The notes: generated by a model from the letters alone, not told the origin. A stretch of 64,000 bases of DNA from an uncultured Acetatifactor sp. (GCA_910586485.1 CAJUIA010000013.1:1-64000), one strand, 5' to 3'. Counted from the stretch's first letter, positions 48,788 to 58,086 are shown. Numbers and translations are program-made.

Positions 48788-50836
48788 TCAGCCTTCCAGC
48801 GCCTCATACACTCTTAACAGCTCCCCCACGCTCCATGCCTGGGCAAAGCAGCCCTTGGAGGAAACCGGGCGCTCCCCGTCGTAAATCTCCGGCAGCTGAC
48901 CGATACACCCCTCCCGCAGAGCCGCCGTTATACTTTCCAGCTGTGTTTTAACGTGAGCCTTTGCCGCTGCCGAATAATCATTTACCTTCAAATACGCAAG
49001 GTAATAACCGCCCAGAGGATAGGTCCAGACCGTCCCCTGATGATAAGCCAGATCCCTTTTTACCTGCTCGCCCCCGTAAAAGGGCTGAAACTCCGGGTCC
49101 GCCGGGTCAAGGGTTCTTAAGCCTAACGGCGTATACAGCTTTCGGAACACGGTTTCCACCACCTGCTTTTCCTGCTCTCTGTCCAACAGTGAAAAAGGAA
49201 GGGATACTGCCCAGATCTGATTACAGCGAATCTGGGTATCCGGACACACGGCCTTCCCTGCCTCCCCGGACAGTACATCCTTCAGGCATCCTTCCTCTTC
49301 ATTCCAGAATTTTTCCCGGAAGCTCTTCCCTGTCAGCTCTGCCATAGCCCTGTAATCCGTACCGTTCTCTGTAACCTCACCCTTAAGCCTGCCTTGAAAA
49401 AAGTCCATGATACATAAAACATTATACCAATAAGCATTGATCTCCACTGGCTTGCCGTGACGGGGTGTCGGCAGAATATCCCCGATCCGGACGTCCATCC
49501 AAGTCACCTGGTCGTACCCTTCTCCTGCACGGATCAGCCCGTCCTCTTCCATGGCGATATTGAAATCCGTTCCCCTTTGATACCAGTCCACGATTTCCTG
49601 CATCACCGTCCAGGCTCCGGTTACGAAGGCCTTGTCCTTTGTTCGCATGTAGTATTCATACACCGCAATAATGAACAAAAGCGCCGCATCCACCGTATTA
49701 TACCAGGGCTCCTGTTTTCCCTCAGGAAACAGATTCGGCATCAGTCCCTTTTTAGAATACATCATAAAAGTCCGCAGAATACTTTCCGCCACATCATAGC
49801 GTTTTGTGGAAAGACAGCATCCGGGCAGGGAAATCATAGTATCCCTTCCCCAATCCTCAAAAAAAGGATAGCCTGCCAGTATGGTTCGATTGTCCGTGGA
49901 AGCACGGTAGGAAATAAACTGATCCGCCGCCGCAGCCAGGGTTCCAGCCGTCTCATCCTGAAATCCTGCCCTTTTCCGCAGACCGGCCCTGTATTCCGTT
50001 AAGCCTTCCGCCATCCGCAGGACTCCACCCGTGCCGCTTTTCAAGCTCCAGCTCTCGGACACAGGCGCCGCGCCGTATATGATTTCGCCCATAAGCCTTT
50101 CCCCCGGCTGAACTTCAAATACAATACTATGGTTTTCCGCTGTACAGCCGGTTTCTCCCCTGCCGTCGCAGACATCGTATGCGTAATACAGATCCGTCCG
50201 AAAGCCTAAGGGAAGCTCTGACAAGCCTCCGTTTGTCTCCAGATAAAGGCTTCGCCCGCCGGAACGTATAACAGCCCGGCTGCATCCAAGCGCCGTCTGC
50301 CCGGCCGGCTCTGCTTTTTCAAGCTTTTCAAGCCCAAACTCCTGCGCTTCTGAAAGCCGTTCCCCCTTGGGCACAAATTCCATCTGCGGGATCACCTGAA
50401 ACGCTGCGGCCTTTCCTGAACGATTTATGATCTCATAAGAAATGCCCACCGTGTTCTCGTTTACGGCCAGCACCACTGTCTTAATAATCTCCACGCCCTC
50501 CGCCTCATAGCGCCAGACCGGGTAATCCTCAAAAGTAAAACCGGACAAAAAGTAAAATCCCGTCTCTCCGGCAGCGTGATCCACAAAATCCTGAGTGGAA
50601 ATGTGAATCCTGTCCTCCCCCAAAATCAAAATCTCTTCCAGCCTGTGTATCATATTATAACGATGATTGGGCGCCTCCGCCGCAATGCAGCTCATAAGCA
50701 GGGCATGGTCGCTTCTGGTACAGGAACCGGCCATGGTAAGGGAGGAAAATCCTCCCAGACCGTTCGTCATCAGATAACAGTTTTCTTCTCCCCGCTCCAT
50801 TGTCTTAAAATCCTGTCTGCCATAAATAAATTTCAC
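48788..50836 (-). CDS. Glycogen debranching enzyme (amylo-alpha-1,6-glucosidase)
   Basis: I placed the start at a GTG at 50836 (MKFIYGRQDFKTM), 7 bases after GGGAGG; the frame extends to 50860. The 682-residue protein has the bacterial GDE_N domain (about 1-250, YLMTNGLGGFSSLTMAGS) and the GDE_C (GH133-type) barrel with AGYPFFEDWGRDTMISLPG, EWNTVDAALLFI-like PWYNTVDAALLFIIAVYEYY and YHQGTVWTYPLGGYYLAYL. It removes alpha-1,6 branch glucose from glycogen or limit dextrins. No signal peptide, so it is cytosolic. It is divergent from a LacI-type regulator across a palindromic operator, and the GH13 glucosidase is on the far side of that regulator. Confidence 0.9.
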   Translation of the reverse strand: MKFIYGRQDFKTMERGEENCYLMTNGLGGFSSLTMAGSCTRSDHALLMSCIAAEAPNHRYNMIHRLEEILILGEDRIHISTQDFVDHAAGETGFYFLSGFTFEDYPVWRYEAEGVEIIKTVVLAVNENTVGISYEIINRSGKAAAFQVIPQMEFVPKGERLSEAQEFGLEKLEKAEPAGQTALGCSRAVIRSGGRSLYLETNGGLSELPLGFRTDLYYAYDVCDGRGETGCTAENHSIVFEVQPGERLMGEIIYGAAPVSESWSLKSGTGGVLRMAEGLTEYRAGLRKRAGFQDETAGTLAAAADQFISYRASTDNRTILAGYPFFEDWGRDTMISLPGCCLSTKRYDVAESILRTFMMYSKKGLMPNLFPEGKQEPWYNTVDAALLFIIAVYEYYMRTKDKAFVTGAWTVMQEIVDWYQRGTDFNIAMEEDGLIRAGEGYDQVTWMDVRIGDILPTPRHGKPVEINAYWYNVLCIMDFFQGRLKGEVTENGTDYRAMAELTGKSFREKFWNEEEGCLKDVLSGEAGKAVCPDTQIRCNQIWAVSLPFSLLDREQEKQVVETVFRKLYTPLGLRTLDPADPEFQPFYGGEQVKRDLAYHQGTVWTYPLGGYYLAYLKVNDYSAAAKAHVKTQLESITAALREGCIGQLPEIYDGERPVSSKGCFAQAWSVGELLRVYEALEG

Positions 50837-50961
50837 TGTCAGCCCTCCCTGTATTGTCATACTGCCGGGCCAGGCCTTCCTGCCACCCCGGAAAATCTTT
50901 TTACCTTATCTACTTGGGATGGTATCACAGAATCATCCCCCACGTCAACGAAGCGATTGCC

Positions 50962-50971
50962 GTTTCGAAAC
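50962..50971. promoter_or_regulatory. LacI-type operator palindrome
   Basis: A perfect 10-base palindrome gtttcgaaac with the central CG typical of LacI-family operators lies in the divergent promoter region, 20 bases upstream of the lacI-type -35 box. Autoregulation and control of the debranching enzyme are plausible. Confidence 0.55.
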
Positions 50972-50990
50972 TACTGTAAATTTATTTTCG

Positions 50991-51019
50991 TTGTATTTTA
51001 CTGAATTTTCTGGTACAAT
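50991..51019 (+). promoter_or_regulatory. Promoter of the LacI family regulator
   Basis: TTGTAT (50991-50996) and TACAAT (51014-51019) are 17 bases apart, with the regulator start 46 bases downstream. Confidence 0.6.
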
Positions 51020-51064
51020 AGGTTAAATGCTTCCGCCGTGAATCGAAAGGAGTTTCGTTACTTT

Positions 51065-52063
51065 ATGGCTACGATCAACGACATTGCCGCAAAACTGGGT
51101 GTATCCAAAAGCACAGTGTCCAAGGGCTTGAACAATGCCACGGACATCAGTGATGAAATGCGCAAAAAAATTCTTGAGACCGCAGTAGAGCTGGGATACC
51201 ACAATAAGCGCCTGCTGTGCCGGGAAAAAAAGCTTTGCATTATTGTGGAAAACATGGATTACCTGACACCGGATCAATTTGGCTACGACATCATCCTGGG
51301 CTTCCGGCAGATGGCAGAGCCCGATGGCTGGACCGTGAATATCGTGCCCGTTGACAAGGACTTTCAACGTCAGATTCCTTACGGCGTGTTCATGATACAG
51401 AATGGTTATCTGGGCGCTTTTATTCTGGGCTTTTCCCTGATTGATCCCTGGATGACGGAGCTTGCCACCAGCAAAATCCCCGCCGTCCTCTATGACAATC
51501 AGATTGAGCACAATCCCAGAATCGCTTCGGTGGGATGCGACAGCCAGGAGGGCTTCGACCAGGCGGTAAAGCATCTTCTCGATCTGGGACACAAGAAAAT
51601 AGGACTTTTGTCCGGGCCCCTGGAATCTTACATCTTAAAGGCAAGATACAACGCTTACATAAACGCTTTGTCCAAGTACAACCTGGAGATCAACGAAGAG
51701 TATATCGGCTTGGGCTACTACGTCTGTGACTCCACCAAAGAGCATGTGCAGCGCATGTATGACCTTGGCGTGACAGCCATCATCTTCTCCCACGACATCC
51801 GCGCCATATCCGCGATCACGGAATGTATGAACCGCAGAATCCATATTCCGGAGGATTTAAGCATCATCGGCTTTGACGACCTGCCCATGACGGCATTTAC
51901 GGATCCTCCTCTGACCACAATACGTCAGGACCGCATTGCCCTGGGCAAGGCCGGCTGGTACGCCATGTCCTGCCTGCTGAATAACCTGCCCATCAGCTCT
52001 GTCATGCTGCGGGCTCCGCTGATCGTCAGAAGCTCTACGGGACCTGTACGAAGGCAGGCATGA
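51065..52063 (+). CDS. LacI family transcriptional regulator
   Basis: I chose the ATG at 51065 (MATINDIAAKLGVSKSTVSKG), which begins at the family-typical position; the frame from 51038 starts at a GTG. The 332-residue protein has the LacI HTH and hinge (residues 2-55) and a periplasmic-binding-type effector domain (GYLGAFILGFSLIDPW, DSQEGFDQAVKHLLDLGHKKIGLLSGP, IIGFDDLPMTAFTDPPLTTIRQDRIALGKAGW). It is expected to respond to a glucose oligosaccharide and to repress the flanking debranching enzyme and GH13 genes. Confidence 0.9.
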   Translation: MATINDIAAKLGVSKSTVSKGLNNATDISDEMRKKILETAVELGYHNKRLLCREKKLCIIVENMDYLTPDQFGYDIILGFRQMAEPDGWTVNIVPVDKDFQRQIPYGVFMIQNGYLGAFILGFSLIDPWMTELATSKIPAVLYDNQIEHNPRIASVGCDSQEGFDQAVKHLLDLGHKKIGLLSGPLESYILKARYNAYINALSKYNLEINEEYIGLGYYVCDSTKEHVQRMYDLGVTAIIFSHDIRAISAITECMNRRIHIPEDLSIIGFDDLPMTAFTDPPLTTIRQDRIALGKAGWYAMSCLLNNLPISSVMLRAPLIVRSSTGPVRRQA

Positions 52064-52153
52064 GCAAAATCACATCCGTTCTGCCATATCCGTTTTCTAT
52101 TGTATGGCCAGGATATACAATTTCACTAATAAAATAATTTACATAGTTACCGG

Positions 52154-53815
52154 CTATTTAGTACTATAATACATTACAGCCTCATAGGGGCGCAGCATTT
52201 CCGGGCAGCGCTCCTTTTTGCTGTCCGAATAATTGGACAGTAAAAGCTTCATGCCCTGCTGCTTCCCGGCATTGCAGACCTCCCGACATTCTGCCGGCCA
52301 TTCTGGACGACCACCGAAAAAGTTGCAGACTATCAGCAGCCTCTCCGACTCATTTTCCCTGATATAGGCAAAAACTTGCGGATGCTCTCTGCAAAGCAGC
52401 GTAAACCTGCCGTCTGCAAAAACAGAGTACCTTTTTCTGAACGCAATCAGCTGTCTGTAAAAGCTCCAGACGGAGGTTTCCCGCGTCATCTGCTCCGCCG
52501 CGTTGATCTCCTGATAATTGGGATTCACCTTAATCCATGGCGTTCCCCCTGTAAAGCCTGCGTTCTCACTGTCGTCCCACTGCATAGGCGTGCGGGCATT
52601 GTCGCGGCTCTTTGCATAGATACTCTCCATCACAGATTCCTGTGAATATCCGGCTTCCAGCCGCTCCCTGTACAAATTAACGGTCTCAATATCCCGGTAA
52701 TCCTCCGGCGCGAAACGCACATTTGTCATCCCCAGCTCTTCCCCCTGATAGATAAAGGGCGTGCCCTGCATTCCATGCAGAAGAAGGGCCAGCATCTTTG
52801 CGCTTTCCTCCCGATAAATCCCATCGTTTCCCCAGCGGGATACAATCCGGGGCAGATCATGATTGTTCCAAAAAAGACTGTTCCAGCCGCACCCGTAAAG
52901 CTCCGTCTGCCATTTCTCCATGACCTCCTTCAGCTTTAAAAAGGGCAGGGGCGCCAGATCCCACTTTTCCTTTCCTGGAATCTGATCCAGACAGATATGC
53001 TCAAACTGAAACACCATGGAGAACTCGCTGCCGTCCGGGGCGCTGTACAGCTTTGCCCGTTCCACATCCGCCCCCCAGGCCTCTCCCACCGTAAGATAAT
53101 GCCCCCGCTGAAAGGTCTCCCGGCTTAACTCCCTGATAAATTCATGGAGTCTGGGGCCGTTGCAGGTCACCTTCAGCTCCGGATCCTTGGCAATCTGGTC
53201 AATCACATCCAGCCGAAAGCCTGCCACCCCCTGATCCAGCCACCAGTTGATCATGTCATAAATTTCCCTGCGCACTTTAGGGTTTTCCCAGTTTAAGTCC
53301 GGCTGCTTCACGGAAAACTGATGGAAATAATACTGCCCAAGCTCCGGCACCCACTGCCACGCAGGACCTCCGAAGACGGAGCGCATATCGTTGGGATACT
53401 CACCTTCCACGCCGTCCCGCCAGACATAATAATCATGATATGGATTCTCCCTGCTCTTCACCGCCTCTTGAAACCACCTGTGCTCGTCCGAGCTGTGGTT
53501 TAACACCAGATCCATGAGAATGCCGATCCCATGCTTTCCCGCCTCCGCAAACAGCTGCTCCATATCCTCCAGGGTGCCAAACATGGGATCAATGTTCTGA
53601 TAGTCGGAAATGTCATAGCCGTTATCATCCTGCGGCGACTTGCAGACCGGAGAAAGCCAGATGCAGTCGATCCCCAGCTTTTCCAGATACGACAGCCTGC
53701 CGATCAGCCCCTGTATATCCCCGATACCGTCGCCGTTGCTGTCCTGAAAGCTGCGGGGGTAGACCTGATAGATCACCGCCTTTTTCCACCAATCCTGTTC
53801 CCGTGTGATTAACAT
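52154..53815 (-). CDS. GH13 alpha-glucosidase (oligo-1,6-glucosidase/dextran glucosidase type)
   Basis: The start at 53815 (MLITREQDWWKKAVIYQVYPRSF) follows AAGGAG. The 553-residue protein is of GH13 subfamily 31 length, with NGDGIGDIQGLI, DLVLNHSSDEHRWF, the nucleophile Asp in GFRLDVIDQI, acid/base Glu in VGEAWGA, and the transition-state Asp in WNNHDLPRIVSRWG. The VID after the nucleophile is the mark of enzymes that cut alpha-1,6 links (isomaltose, dextrin ends). It is cytosolic. It converges with the LacI gene and is likely part of the same regulon as the debranching enzyme. Confidence 0.92.
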   Translation of the reverse strand: MLITREQDWWKKAVIYQVYPRSFQDSNGDGIGDIQGLIGRLSYLEKLGIDCIWLSPVCKSPQDDNGYDISDYQNIDPMFGTLEDMEQLFAEAGKHGIGILMDLVLNHSSDEHRWFQEAVKSRENPYHDYYVWRDGVEGEYPNDMRSVFGGPAWQWVPELGQYYFHQFSVKQPDLNWENPKVRREIYDMINWWLDQGVAGFRLDVIDQIAKDPELKVTCNGPRLHEFIRELSRETFQRGHYLTVGEAWGADVERAKLYSAPDGSEFSMVFQFEHICLDQIPGKEKWDLAPLPFLKLKEVMEKWQTELYGCGWNSLFWNNHDLPRIVSRWGNDGIYREESAKMLALLLHGMQGTPFIYQGEELGMTNVRFAPEDYRDIETVNLYRERLEAGYSQESVMESIYAKSRDNARTPMQWDDSENAGFTGGTPWIKVNPNYQEINAAEQMTRETSVWSFYRQLIAFRKRYSVFADGRFTLLCREHPQVFAYIRENESERLLIVCNFFGGRPEWPAECREVCNAGKQQGMKLLLSNYSDSKKERCPEMLRPYEAVMYYSTK

Positions 53816-53857
53816 GTTATTGCTCCTTTTCAAGGTTTTGTCTATTGTTCCCCTCGT

Positions 53858-54958
53858 CTATTCAGAAACAGATGTTCCTGATTCATCAAGCCATTGCCGC
53901 AATTTTTCCTGCAACAGTTTTTTATCCGGCAGATACAATTTGTATTCCCGTGCATAGATGTTCGCATCTTTGGGAAGCGTAAGTTCTACCAGCGCCTCAT
54001 CGCTTTGCTTACACATGAGAATGCCAATCGTCGGATTTTCACCCTCCACGATTTCATAACGGTCATAATAGTTCACATACATCTGCATCTGGCCAAGGTC
54101 CTGATGCGTCAGCTCATCCACCTTGAAGTCGATCAAAACATAGCAGCGCAGAAAACGATTATATAGAACCAGGTCACAATAAAAATTTTTATCGTTAAAA
54201 ATAAACCTGCGCTGCCTTTTTTCAAAAAGGAAGCCTTTTCCCATTTCCAACAGAAAATCCTGCATCTTGTTCAGCACGGCAAATTCCAGATCGCTCTCAT
54301 GGTAGCTGCTTTTGTCGTCCAGTCCTGCAAATTCCAGTACATACGGCGATTTCAGTATATCAGCCGGACGATACGGCGTAGTGCCTTTTCTGGACATTGC
54401 CATAACAGCGTCCTTATCCTTGCTCAGCGCCAGCCTTTCATATAAACTGGAGTGATATTGGCGTTTCAGGGTCTGCACATTCCAGGCTTCACTGATGGCC
54501 GCCTGTTCGTAAAAGCTGCGTTCTTCAGAATTTTCGATTGTCATAAGCACCTGATAATGTGTCCAGCTCAACTGAAACGGAAAGCTTTGGCGGTCAATGC
54601 TCAATTGTCCAATTGGCGATTGAACAATTCCATTCTCCTGCAACAGCCTCAATTGTCCAATTGATGATTGGATAATCTTCTCGTCGCGGTCACGGTACAC
54701 CAGATAAAACTTTCTCATCCCTGACAAATTTGTTCTGGAAAATCCTCGTCCGTATTCTTCTGTCAGATAGCCGGAAAGTGAATCCAAAATTTTAGCGCCA
54801 TATTTTGCCCGATCAGCTCCCTGTTGTTCTTCCTCAACCATATATTTCCCCAGCAGAAAACTGGTATATACAGTTATGGAATTTACCAGGACACCCATAG
54901 TTCCTCTGGCGTTATCAATAAGGAGCTTTGATTTTTCAAATAAATCCGCAAACTCTGC
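53858..54958 (-). CDS. DUF1016 (YhcG-type) PD-(D/E)XK nuclease-domain protein
   Basis: I chose the ATG at 54958 (MAEFADLFEKSKLLIDNARG), 7 bases after AGGAGT, as relatives start there; the frame continues to 55069. The 366-residue protein has the N-terminal DUF1016_N helical region (YTSFLLGKYMVEEEQQG, LTEEYGRGFSRTNLSGMRKFYLVY), two QSSIGQLR/QSPIGQLS segments, then the C-terminal nuclease domain (FNDKNFYCDLVLYNRFLRCYVLIDFKVDELTHQDLGQMQMYVNYYD). The catalytic Lys is kept, while the usual Glu is Asp (IDFK). Family members are linked to DNA processing and mobile-element defence, with no fixed role. The next gene upstream encodes a small HTH protein. Confidence 0.85.
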   Translation of the reverse strand, partial: AEFADLFEKSKLLIDNARGTMGVLVNSITVYTSFLLGKYMVEEEQQGADRAKYGAKILDSLSGYLTEEYGRGFSRTNLSGMRKFYLVYRDRDEKIIQSSIGQLRLLQENGIVQSPIGQLSIDRQSFPFQLSWTHYQVLMTIENSEERSFYEQAAISEAWNVQTLKRQYHSSLYERLALSKDKDAVMAMSRKGTTPYRPADILKSPYVLEFAGLDDKSSYHESDLEFAVLNKMQDFLLEMGKGFLFEKRQRRFIFNDKNFYCDLVLYNRFLRCYVLIDFKVDELTHQDLGQMQMYVNYYDRYEIVEGENPTIGILMCKQSDEALVELTLPKDANIYAREYKLYLPDKKLLQEKLRQWLDESGTSVSE

Positions 54959-55077
54959 CATTCTTCTCACTCCTGATAAACGATCTTCGCAATGCGCAAG
55001 ACTAATCCTGTATGCCTCAGACGCAAGGCGAACTTGATTCCCATCCTCTTCAAGCCTTGCCATGAGCAAATCTTCTT

Positions 55078-55317
55078 TTACTCTCTTTGCCCTTCCCCAA
55101 AATGCTCTGACTGCTCATCTGGAAGAAGCTCCATAATATCATCAAATGTACAGCCAAGCACTTTGCAGATACTTACCAGCGTGTTAGTATTTACATTTTC
55201 GCCCTGGTTCAGCTTGTTGACCGTATATGTGCTGATATTCGCGGCCGCAGCAAGGTCTTTCTTTTTCATATCTCTATCAATCAGGAGTTTCCATAGTTTT
55301 TTATAGCTTACGCTCAT
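55078..55317 (-). CDS. Small XRE family regulator upstream of DUF1016 gene
   Basis: The 79-residue protein is a HTH of the Cro type (KLLIDRDMKKKDLAAAANISTYTVNKLNQGENVNTNTLVSICKVLGCTFDDIMELLP). It lies directly upstream of the DUF1016 gene in the same direction, 119 bases before the start I chose. A regulator/effector pair is a natural reading. Confidence 0.82.
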   Translation of the reverse strand: MSVSYKKLWKLLIDRDMKKKDLAAAANISTYTVNKLNQGENVNTNTLVSICKVLGCTFDDIMELLPDEQSEHFGEGQRE

Positions 55318-55708
55318 ATCATTCGCCTCCCATCGAATAAGCGGACATACACTACTTTACATTGTACATACTCAGCGGCAAAAAAGCAATATGGAAATTG
55401 AGCGAAAGCACAATTCTTTATATTCAAACCATAATTGTTATTGAAAATGCATCATTTTCTTGAGGGATAGAGCGAATAATTATAGAGCGTAAGTCTTTGG
55501 CAGGCAGAGCATTTGTTCCTACAAAGAATCAAGTCGGAAACTTACATTCTCATCAAACTTTTCCCATAGCAAATTTTCTCCCACGGAGTTATACTATACA
55601 TGACGATGTACCTTCCGTCCCATCCCGGACAAATTTGGGCAAGCCCGAACAGGACTTTTACTATGCCACTAGGGTATAATGGATTCACACTTGGGAGGAC
55701 TTGAAGCA
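55318..55708. other. AT-rich intergenic region
   Basis: About 390 bases between two divergent genes. It is AT-rich and holds no convincing coding frame. A TATAAT at about 55673-55678 may serve the AraC-type gene, though no good -35 box is seen. No clear hairpin or repeat was found apart from short agagcg repeats. Confidence 0.5.
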
Positions 55709-56620
55709 ATGTCACTGCATCTGATCCAACAGGCAATCAACTACATGGAAGAACATCTCTATGAAGACATCAGTTATCTGGATGTTGCAAAAAGCGTGCA
55801 TATGTCCGGTTACAATTTTCACCGGACCTTCAGCTTTGTTACGGGAATGAGCGCCAACGAATATATCCGGAAACGGCGTCTGACCCTGGCAGCCCAGGAG
55901 CTGCAGTCAACCGGTCTGTCGGTAATGGATGCCGCCTATAAATACGGTTATGAGTCTCCGGAAAGCTTTTCCAAGGCATTTACCCGCTTCCACGGCTCAA
56001 CCCCGAAGCAGGCCAGACAAAAAGGTGCAAGGCTGCATTTATTCAATCCCCTTGTGATCAAAATTATTATGGAGGGCGGTAGTATTATGGATTACAGAAT
56101 GGAGCATCAGGAAGAACAGCGGTTTCTTGCATTGGTAAAAGCTTTTCCCAATGAGATCATCAATGACGACAACGACCACAGCATTCCCGATTTCTGGGAT
56201 GAATGCTGGAGCAAAAATCTGATCGAGCCTATGAAGCAGCTGCGCAGGGAAGGGAAAAGAGATTTATATGGCCTGTGCAGCCCCACAAAAGGCGGCGCAA
56301 CTCATTTTGATTACGGAATCGGTATTTTGCTGGACGAGGATACCGATACGAAAGCGCTGGCACAGTTTACGGATAACGGTTATTCCATCTGGAAGACAAC
56401 CCCCGCGGACTACGCCGTATTTCAATGCCTGGGGCCTGATGGTGACTGTCTGGGCGAAACCTGGAGTCGATTTTACAAGGAGTTTTCTCCCCAGACCGGT
56501 TATGTACAGACAGAAGAAGCGGATTATGAAATCTACTTTGAAAAGGGAGAACCAGGGGTATTCTGCGAGCTGTGGATTCCCGTCGAGCGGAGGGATATGT
56601 TGCAAAACGCTAAAGAATAG
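55709..56620 (+). CDS. AraC family regulator with GyrI-like effector domain
   Basis: The start at 55709 (MSLHLIQQAINYMEEHL) follows GGGAGG. The 303-residue protein has two N-terminal HTH motifs of the AraC type (ISYLDVAKSVHMSGYNFHRTFSFVTGMSANEYIRKRRL and VMDAAYKYGYESPESFSKAFTRFHGSTPKQAR, about 20-110), followed by a GyrI-like/SOUL-type ligand-binding domain (about 130-303, FPNEIINDDND ... GFSPQTG-like FSPQTGYVQTEEADYEIYFEKGEPGVFCELWIPVE). The order matches Rob/BmrR-like regulators that bind hydrophobic compounds or peptides. It acts in the cytosol. Confidence 0.88.
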   Translation: MSLHLIQQAINYMEEHLYEDISYLDVAKSVHMSGYNFHRTFSFVTGMSANEYIRKRRLTLAAQELQSTGLSVMDAAYKYGYESPESFSKAFTRFHGSTPKQARQKGARLHLFNPLVIKIIMEGGSIMDYRMEHQEEQRFLALVKAFPNEIINDDNDHSIPDFWDECWSKNLIEPMKQLRREGKRDLYGLCSPTKGGATHFDYGIGILLDEDTDTKALAQFTDNGYSIWKTTPADYAVFQCLGPDGDCLGETWSRFYKEFSPQTGYVQTEEADYEIYFEKGEPGVFCELWIPVERRDMLQNAKE

Positions 56621-56708
56621 CCGCTGCTCACAGACATAAAAATCACGACAGCTTTGTTCAACTCACGAAATGAACGAATACATCAGTATTATACTAGGAG
56701 AATAAAAC

Positions 56709-57443
56709 ATGTACGACAATTATATCTTCGATCTATACGGCACACTGGTTGACATACACACCAATGAGAGTAAGGCCTCTCTGTGGAAATACATGGCAGG
56801 CTATATGGCCCTGCAGGGCGCTTCCTATACCGGCCCGGAGCTGAAAAAACGCTACCGGGCGCTGATCGACGCTCAGCGTCTGGAACGGTATGACAAGTGC
56901 AGGACACAGTCTCTTAAGCTGATGCCGGATGAGATTGAGGTGGATTTGTCGCAGGTTTTTTCATGCCTGTACAGCGAAAAGGGTATCACTCCGTCTCCGC
57001 AGATGCTTGCAGACTGGGCCCTGATGTATCGCACCCTTTCCTTGCAGCACCTCCGCCTCTTTGAAGGAGCGGAGGCGCTGTTAAGCGGGCTGCGGCGCCT
57101 GGGGAAAAGGGTTTACCTTCTCTCCAATGCCCAGCGCCTGTTCACGGAGCCCGAATTGCGGCATCTGGGGATCTACGATCTGTTTGACGATGTGCTGATT
57201 TCCTCGGACTTCGGCTTTATGAAGCCCTCCCCGCGGTTTTACGGGGCATTGTTAAAAAAGCATCAGCTTGACCCTAAAGCTTGCGTGATGATCGGAAACG
57301 ACTGGCAGGCCGACGCCTGGGGCGCTTACAACTGCGGTCTTGCCAGTATGTATGTCCATACTGCTCAGTCCCCTGAGGTCACCGGCCAGCTTCCTCCGGG
57401 CTGCAGACGCTTAAATACGGTTTTGGATGCGCTTTCATCCTAA
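56709..57443 (+). CDS. HAD superfamily hydrolase (YjjG/PNPase-like)
   Basis: The 244-residue protein starts with MYDNYIFDLYGTLVDIHTN: Asp8 is the nucleophile, but the second Asp of the DxD motif is Tyr10, a change tolerated in some phosphatases of the YjjG/YcjU-like subgroup. The other motifs are present: VYLLSNAQ (motif II), GFMKPSPRFYGALLKK (motif III, Lys) and VMIGNDWQADAWGAYNCGL (motif IV). An all-helical C1 cap separates the first two motifs. The substrate is unknown. It is downstream of the AraC-type gene in the same direction. Confidence 0.85.
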   Translation: MYDNYIFDLYGTLVDIHTNESKASLWKYMAGYMALQGASYTGPELKKRYRALIDAQRLERYDKCRTQSLKLMPDEIEVDLSQVFSCLYSEKGITPSPQMLADWALMYRTLSLQHLRLFEGAEALLSGLRRLGKRVYLLSNAQRLFTEPELRHLGIYDLFDDVLISSDFGFMKPSPRFYGALLKKHQLDPKACVMIGNDWQADAWGAYNCGLASMYVHTAQSPEVTGQLPPGCRRLNTVLDALSS

Positions 57444-57447
57444 CCAT

Positions 57448-57762
57448 TTATCCTTGGAATAAACTTTGCCAATCCACCTTGTTATATAGAACTCTGATTA
57501 TGTATACTACATCATTTTGCATATTATAATAATAGAAAATATTGTAGTTATCAAAGCGTGTCATTCGCAGACCAACGCCTCTTAAAAGTTCGTCGTCCAC
57601 CAGAGAATGAGCTGTTGGATATTCACTCAGATTTTCAGCGGCACTTAATATGCCTTCAGATATTCTTTGAGCTGCTTGAGAATTGCAGAGGTCAATGGAG
57701 ATATAGTATTCTATGTCCAGCAAATCATATTCTGCCGCTTCAGTAAATACTACACTAGCCAT
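57448..57762 (-). CDS. RelE/ParE-family toxin
   Basis: The 104-residue protein has the RelE/ParE fold pattern: VVFTEAAEYDLLDIEYYI at the start, ENLSEYPTAHSLVDDELLRG in the middle, and LRMTRFDNYNIFYYYNMQNDVVYIIRVLYNKVDWQSL at the end. It starts inside the end of the antitoxin gene (8-base overlap), the usual arrangement of such pairs. Members inhibit gyrase (ParE) or cleave mRNA at the ribosome (RelE); which applies here cannot be told from sequence. Confidence 0.88.
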   Translation of the reverse strand: MASVVFTEAAEYDLLDIEYYISIDLCNSQAAQRISEGILSAAENLSEYPTAHSLVDDELLRGVGLRMTRFDNYNIFYYYNMQNDVVYIIRVLYNKVDWQSLFQG

Positions 57763-57919
57763 GTTCTTCCCGCCTCTTTTTCAATTTTTCTCTTACTTCG
57801 TCGATTGTACTGGTTCTGCCATCCTGCATTGCCTTATAGCCTTCCCCAATCAGACGATAAAATTCCAACTTTGCAGTATCAGTTGGTTCAATTACTTGCT
57901 GTGCATTTATTGCTGACAT
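57755..57919 (-). CDS. Antitoxin of the RelE/ParE pair
   Basis: A 54-residue frame starts at ATG 57919 (MSAINAQQVIEPTDTAKLEF); an ATG at 57925 would add two residues. It continues YRLIGEGYKAMQDGR, then a Glu/Lys-rich helix (TIDEVREKLKKRREEHG). The N-terminal strand-helix segment and charged C-terminal helix fit small RelB/Phd-like antitoxins that bind the toxin and the shared promoter. It is the first gene of the pair and overlaps the toxin by 8 bases. Confidence 0.8.
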   Translation of the reverse strand: MSAINAQQVIEPTDTAKLEFYRLIGEGYKAMQDGRTSTIDEVREKLKKRREEHG

Positions 57920-57945
57920 ACCCATCACACCCTTCTTTCACTATA

Positions 57946-57974
57946 AATATAACATATTTCTACGTCCTCAACAA
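57946..57974 (-). promoter_or_regulatory. Promoter of the toxin-antitoxin pair
   Basis: On the minus strand TTGTTG (57974-57969) and TATATT (57951-57946) are 17 bases apart, about 25 bases before the antitoxin start. Confidence 0.5.
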
Positions 57975-58086
57975 TCACTTATTGCTCAAATATATTTTTA
58001 TCTATATTATACACTGCGAAACCATAAAACACTCATCAAACCGCTTATGCAAAAATGAAGTAATTGTTATCATATCCATTTCTTTT

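Noticed and set aside
54959..55069. Longer start for the DUF1016 protein
   Set aside because: The extra 37 codons do not match the family start as remembered, and AGGAGT precedes the internal ATG. It remains possible.
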